DNA from: Zoogloea sp041908905 | GTDB taxonomy: Bacteria > Pseudomonadota > Gammaproteobacteria > Burkholderiales > Rhodocyclaceae | Reading direction: 5' to 3' | Length of the DNA stretch: 64,000 nucleotides | Assembly (NCBI RefSeq): GCF_041908905.1 | Contig: NZ_JAYREK010000015.1 | Coordinates: forward strand, 19,933-83,932 | In this document: piece after piece, positions 61,260-64,000 of the stretch | How positions within the stretch are numbered: position 1 is the stretch's first letter | Layout of the letters: each line of letters starts with the position of its first letter | The notes under the pieces: generated by a model | What the model was told of the DNA's origin: nothing | The model's input: only the letters and a program-made list of their open reading frames with translations | Database searches by the model: none | Translations under genes and position numbers: made by a program

Positions 61260-62237
61260 TCAGCGCATCAGATGGGCGCGGAAGCGGTTCTCGCGCCCCA
61301 GCAGCAGCAGCCCGAATTCGTCGAGCACGCCCTGGTCGATGGCTTCGGGCCGCAGGCTGACCACCGCGTGGCCGAGGCGCTCGAGGTTGCGGCTCTCCAG
61401 CACCACGGCGCCCTTGTCGGGATCGGCTCGCCAGACCATCTGGACCAGGATCTCGTCAGCCACCGTAAACACCGCGCGCTCGAGCTCCCGCTGGCGATTG
61501 CGGATCTCCTTACACTCGAAACGCAGCCCCAGGTCGAACAGCATCTTGCGGAGCCGCTCGACGCCGGGCCCGGGGCGCTCCAGCACCCGCTCGCCCGGCC
61601 CCCGCAACGTATACGAGAAGGTCACCCGCTCGATGCCGCCGCCCTCCGTCTGAGACAGGGTCCGCAGATCGGTGAAACCCTCCTGCCAGGTCAGGTTGCG
61701 GAAGGCATCGTTGGAGTCGAGGAAGAAATAGGCCCGGTTGATGGCCGGCTTGAGGTAATTGAGCTGCTTGGACAGCTCGTGCAGGTAGTCGAAAACCTGA
61801 CGCAGGCGGCGATCGAATACGGCGCGCACGGCGCCCTGCTCGCGCGTGAGCTCGCTGACGTGCTGCTGCCGGCTGGCGACTTCGGCGCGCAGCTGCCCGA
61901 GAAGCCCGCCCGGCCCCGACTTCTGGGGCTCGACCGGGGACACTGGCCGGGCGGCCGGCGGAACATCGACCGGGGTCGGGACACGGGGCAGGCCCGGGTC
62001 GGCCTCCGCCTGGGGAAACACCGTGTTCGAGCGACGCAGCCCCGTGTGGCGGGCATCGATCTCCTGGACGCGCTGCCGCGCCGCGTCGATGTCGAAGGCC
62101 GCGATATCGGCGAGCAGCGCCGCCGCATCCGCATCGAGGGGCGCGGAGACATCCTCACATCCGTCAGCAGCGGGCACGCCGGCCTCGGAGCAGCCTGGAG
62201 ATGAGCGACGAGGGGGGAAAGGCGGATCCTGGGACAC
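61260..62237 (-). CDS. Hypothetical protein, 325 residues
   Basis: I do not recognise this protein. It has no signal peptide or membrane segment. Residues 1-115 are Pro/Ala-rich and probably disordered. A helical, coiled-coil-like part follows at about 112-165 (LRAEVASRQQHVSELTREQ; RQVFDYLHELSKQL), and then an alpha/beta domain with FSYTLRGPGERVLERPG and FTVADEILVQMVWRADPDKG. The C-terminus ends LLLGRENRFRAHLMR. Natural codon use and a structured C-terminal half indicate a real gene. An AT-rich stretch before it (62255-62275) could be its promoter. It is convergent with the oxidoreductase gene, with eight bases between the stops. Confidence 0.72.
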   Translation of the reverse strand: MSQDPPFPPRRSSPGCSEAGVPAADGCEDVSAPLDADAAALLADIAAFDIDAARQRVQEIDARHTGLRRSNTVFPQAEADPGLPRVPTPVDVPPAARPVSPVEPQKSGPGGLLGQLRAEVASRQQHVSELTREQGAVRAVFDRRLRQVFDYLHELSKQLNYLKPAINRAYFFLDSNDAFRNLTWQEGFTDLRTLSQTEGGGIERVTFSYTLRGPGERVLERPGPGVERLRKMLFDLGLRFECKEIRNRQRELERAVFTVADEILVQMVWRADPDKGAVVLESRNLERLGHAVVSLRPEAIDQGVLDEFGLLLLGRENRFRAHLMR

Positions 62238-62621
62238 GGCTCACCAGAAGAGAAACGATAATTCCAAGATTATGAACCAGCCTCGCGCCGGCGAGAACAT
62301 GCCACGCGCATAAAACCGACTCAAAGAACGCGGACGGCTTGCCGAATCTGTGATCGCCCCGCCGACCCCGGCGGATGAGCACAGCCCAGGCGGCGAAAGC
62401 CTCGGGACGGAATGGCCTGAACGCACCAAACCCTTCGCCAACCGCAACACCGGGCCTGCCGTCTGCATTCCCGCCATCGGCTGCGCCGGCCGGCGGATGG
62501 AACGCCTTGCCCAGGACGGGCGACATCGGGACCTGTCGAACGCCTAAGGACATGTCTGTCGCCCGAACGCCGTCGGGAGCCTCCATCCTGCACTGCGGAT
62601 CCGCCGTCGACAAAGCCCATC
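62238..62621. other. 384-base interval between the hypothetical gene and tRNA-Ser
   Basis: No convincing gene, terminator or repeat. Short open frames occur on both strands but look like GC-rich artefacts. The end near 62255 is AT-rich and may hold the promoter for the minus-strand hypothetical gene. Confidence 0.5.
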
Positions 62622-62709
62622 TGGCGGAGGCGGTGAGATTCGAACTCACGAAGGGTTGCCCCTTGCCGGTTTTCAAGACCGGTGCAATCGACCACTCTGC
62701 CACACCTCC
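62622..62709 (-). tRNA. tRNA-Ser (anticodon UGA)
   Basis: An 88-base cloverleaf on the minus strand with a seven-base acceptor stem (GGAGGTG/CGCCTCC with a G-T type pair), GTTCGAATC in the T arm and a long variable arm, as expected for class II tRNA-Ser. The anticodon loop CTTGAAA has anticodon TGA (62673-62675). The 3' CCA is encoded. Confidence 0.95.
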
Positions 62710-62841
62710 CGCAGGGCGCACATTCTAGCATGCGGCGGCGCCCCGCGAAGCGCGTCGGCGCGGCGATTGAAACTTTCCGGCCCCTCCGTTACTCTGAATC
62801 GCTACAGGTCACCCTGTTCGACATCAACTCGGAGGTTTTAC

Positions 62842-63528
62842 ATGCAACTCGACACTTACGGTCAGCAAACGCAGGTTCTGTCGCAAGGCGCAAACCGCGT
62901 GCTGCGCAACACCTACATGCTGCTCGCACTCACGATGGTGCCGACCGTTGCCGGCGCGCTCCTTGGCGTGCAGATGCAGTTCTCGTTCTTTGCGGGCAGC
63001 CCGTTCATCGCCTTCCTGCTGTTCCTGGGCATTTCGTTTGCGTTCTTCTGGGGTATCGAGCGCAACAAGAACAGCGGTGTCGGCGTGGCTCTGCTGCTGG
63101 GCTTCACCTTCTTCATGGGCCTGATGCTCTCCCGCATCCTGCAGGTTGCCCTGGGCTTCTCCAACGGCGGCTCGATGATCGCCCTGGCAGCCGGTGGCAC
63201 CGGCGCGATCTTCGCGACGATGGCCGGCATCGCCAGCGTCTCGAAGCGCGACTTCACCAACATGGGCAAGTTCCTGACGGTCGGCCTGGTGGTGGTGCTG
63301 CTCGCGATGGTGGCGAACATCTTCCTGCAGATGCCGGTGCTTCACCTGGTGACCTCGGCGGCGGTGGTGCTGCTGTTCTCGGGCTACATCCTGTACGACA
63401 TCAGCAACATCGTGCAGGGCGGCGAGACCAACTACGTGACGGCCACCCTGGCGGTGTATCTGGACGTCTATAACGTCTTCGTCAGCCTGCTTAACCTCAT
63501 CATGGCCTTCGGCGGCGACCGCGACTGA
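62842..63528 (+). CDS. Bax inhibitor-1 / YccA family membrane protein
   Basis: A 228-residue protein with seven membrane helices. It starts MQLDTYGQQTQVLSQGANRVLRNTYMLL, the usual N-terminus of proteobacterial YccA-type proteins, and ends with YLDVYNVFVSLLNLIMAFGG. YccA modulates FtsH protease in Escherichia coli, and others in the family are calcium-leak channels; the function here is not determined. GGAGG precedes the ATG, and two terminator-like hairpins follow. Confidence 0.92.
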   Translation: MQLDTYGQQTQVLSQGANRVLRNTYMLLALTMVPTVAGALLGVQMQFSFFAGSPFIAFLLFLGISFAFFWGIERNKNSGVGVALLLGFTFFMGLMLSRILQVALGFSNGGSMIALAAGGTGAIFATMAGIASVSKRDFTNMGKFLTVGLVVVLLAMVANIFLQMPVLHLVTSAAVVLLFSGYILYDISNIVQGGETNYVTATLAVYLDVYNVFVSLLNLIMAFGGDRD

Positions 63529-63548
63529 CAGCACGGCATCCAGCAAAA

Positions 63549-63614
63549 AGGCGACCTCCGGGTCGCCTCAGGCTGCTGACGAACCCCCGGTTTTTCCGGG
63601 GGTTCGTGCTTTTT
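63549..63614 (+). terminator. Tandem hairpins terminating the Bax inhibitor-1 family gene
   Basis: A first stem AGGCGACC/GGTCGCCT (63549-63568) is preceded by an A-run. A second stem GAACCCCCGG/CCGGGGGTTC (63581-63605), with a T5 loop, is followed by GTGCTTTTT. The second is a good Rho-independent terminator on the plus strand. Confidence 0.75.
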
Positions 63615-63623
63615 GAAGCCCTC

Positions 63624-64000
63624 TCAGACGACGAGAAACGCTCGGTAGCGGCCAAAGGGTGTGGGGCGCGTTGGGATCGAAATGATGTGTTGGCGACTCA
63701 CAACGCCTCTCCGGGCGCCGGAAGGCCGGAATCTCAGGCTCAAAAGGGCTGCCGCCCGGCGGGTCAGCAGCAGGGCGATCTTCTTCATGTTCTGACAGGC
63801 GGCCGAGAGCAGGCATTGGGCTTGAACCTTGGCCAGTCCGCGAAAGCGGGCGTAGCGATGCCCGTGCAACTCTTTGGCATCGGCAAAGCTGCGTTCAACG
63901 GTTTCCTTGCGCGGCGCGTAGAGGCGTTTGCCCAGATCGGTCAGCCGGTTGGCGTCGATCTGCTCCTTGAAGGGCTGCCAGACGTGGCGGGTGAGGAGCT
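63624..64000 (-). mobile_element. IS1182-type transposase, C-terminal fragment cut by the window edge
   Basis: The frame is open from the right edge to a stop at 63624-63626 and gives about 124 residues of a DDE transposase C-terminus. It reads KRLYAPRKETVERSFADAKE, then HGHRYARFRGLAKVQAQCLL and CQNMKKIALLL. This RKxxVERxFADAKExHG pattern is characteristic of IS1182-family transposases, in which the glutamate of VER completes the catalytic triad. The rest of the element is beyond the window, so I cannot say whether it is intact. No terminal inverted repeat was identified in the bases shown. Confidence 0.82.

Noticed and set aside
62238..62621. Small gene upstream of tRNA-Ser
   Set aside because: Several overlapping frames on both strands, none with a ribosome-binding site or recognisable protein features.

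Overview
The window is GC-rich (roughly 68-70% by eye) bacterial chromosome with dense, mostly operonic genes. The combination of a thiosulfate-oxidising Sox cluster, a cbb3 cytochrome oxidase operon, a class I polyhydroxyalkanoate synthase, a Pel exopolysaccharide operon and FNR/ANR-type promoter boxes points to a facultatively anaerobic betaproteobacterium, most likely of the Rhodocyclales (Thauera/Azoarcus-like). That placement is inference from gene content; no rRNA is present.

Layout. 0-4.7 kb: the end of a pel operon (partial pelD, pelE, pelF, pelG), with a 10-N assembly gap inside pelF. 4.9-8.7 kb: a small unknown ORF, a secreted M20D amidohydrolase divergent from a LysR regulator with a palindrome between them, and a patatin-like phospholipase. 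8.8-18.5 kb: an mdtA-mdtB-mdtC-outer-membrane-factor RND efflux operon on the minus strand, interrupted between mdtB and mdtC by an ~0.7 kb nested inverted-repeat element. 18.9-28.8 kb: an unusual divergent six-gene locus. One arm encodes three helical proteins, two of them paralogues. The other arm encodes a DUF2760 protein and two atypical, mutually paralogous Hsp70s. This is the best candidate for an undescribed system.

29.2-32.7 kb: a chemoreceptor, a decayed universal-stress-protein gene, a phosphoribosyltransferase and a structured non-coding stretch ending in a terminator. 33.0-43.9 kb: sulfur oxidation, with fccAB (sulfide dehydrogenase) divergent from soxCDYZAXB, followed by a metallo-hydrolase, a periplasmic thioredoxin, a monohaem cytochrome and a rhodanese. 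SoxXA, SoxYZ, SoxB and SoxCD together give the complete periplasmic pathway from thiosulfate to sulfate, with electrons passed to cytochrome c. The cbb3 oxidase at 52-57 kb would be a natural terminal oxidase.

44.0-47.1 kb: a polar amino-acid ABC importer (binding protein and two permeases) with no ATPase gene next to it. 47.1-51.3 kb: an HD-GYP response regulator, a deoxyinosine glycosylase, phaC, and a universal stress protein behind a well-formed FNR-type promoter. 51.4-57.1 kb: ccoNOQP-ccoG-ccoH plus two very small membrane proteins, with an FNR box upstream of ccoN. 57.5-63.5 kb: a Tim44-domain protein, an NhaR-like LysR regulator, a FAD oxidoreductase, an unknown conserved-looking protein, tRNA-Ser(UGA) and a Bax-inhibitor-1 family protein. 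The right edge cuts through an IS1182-type transposase.
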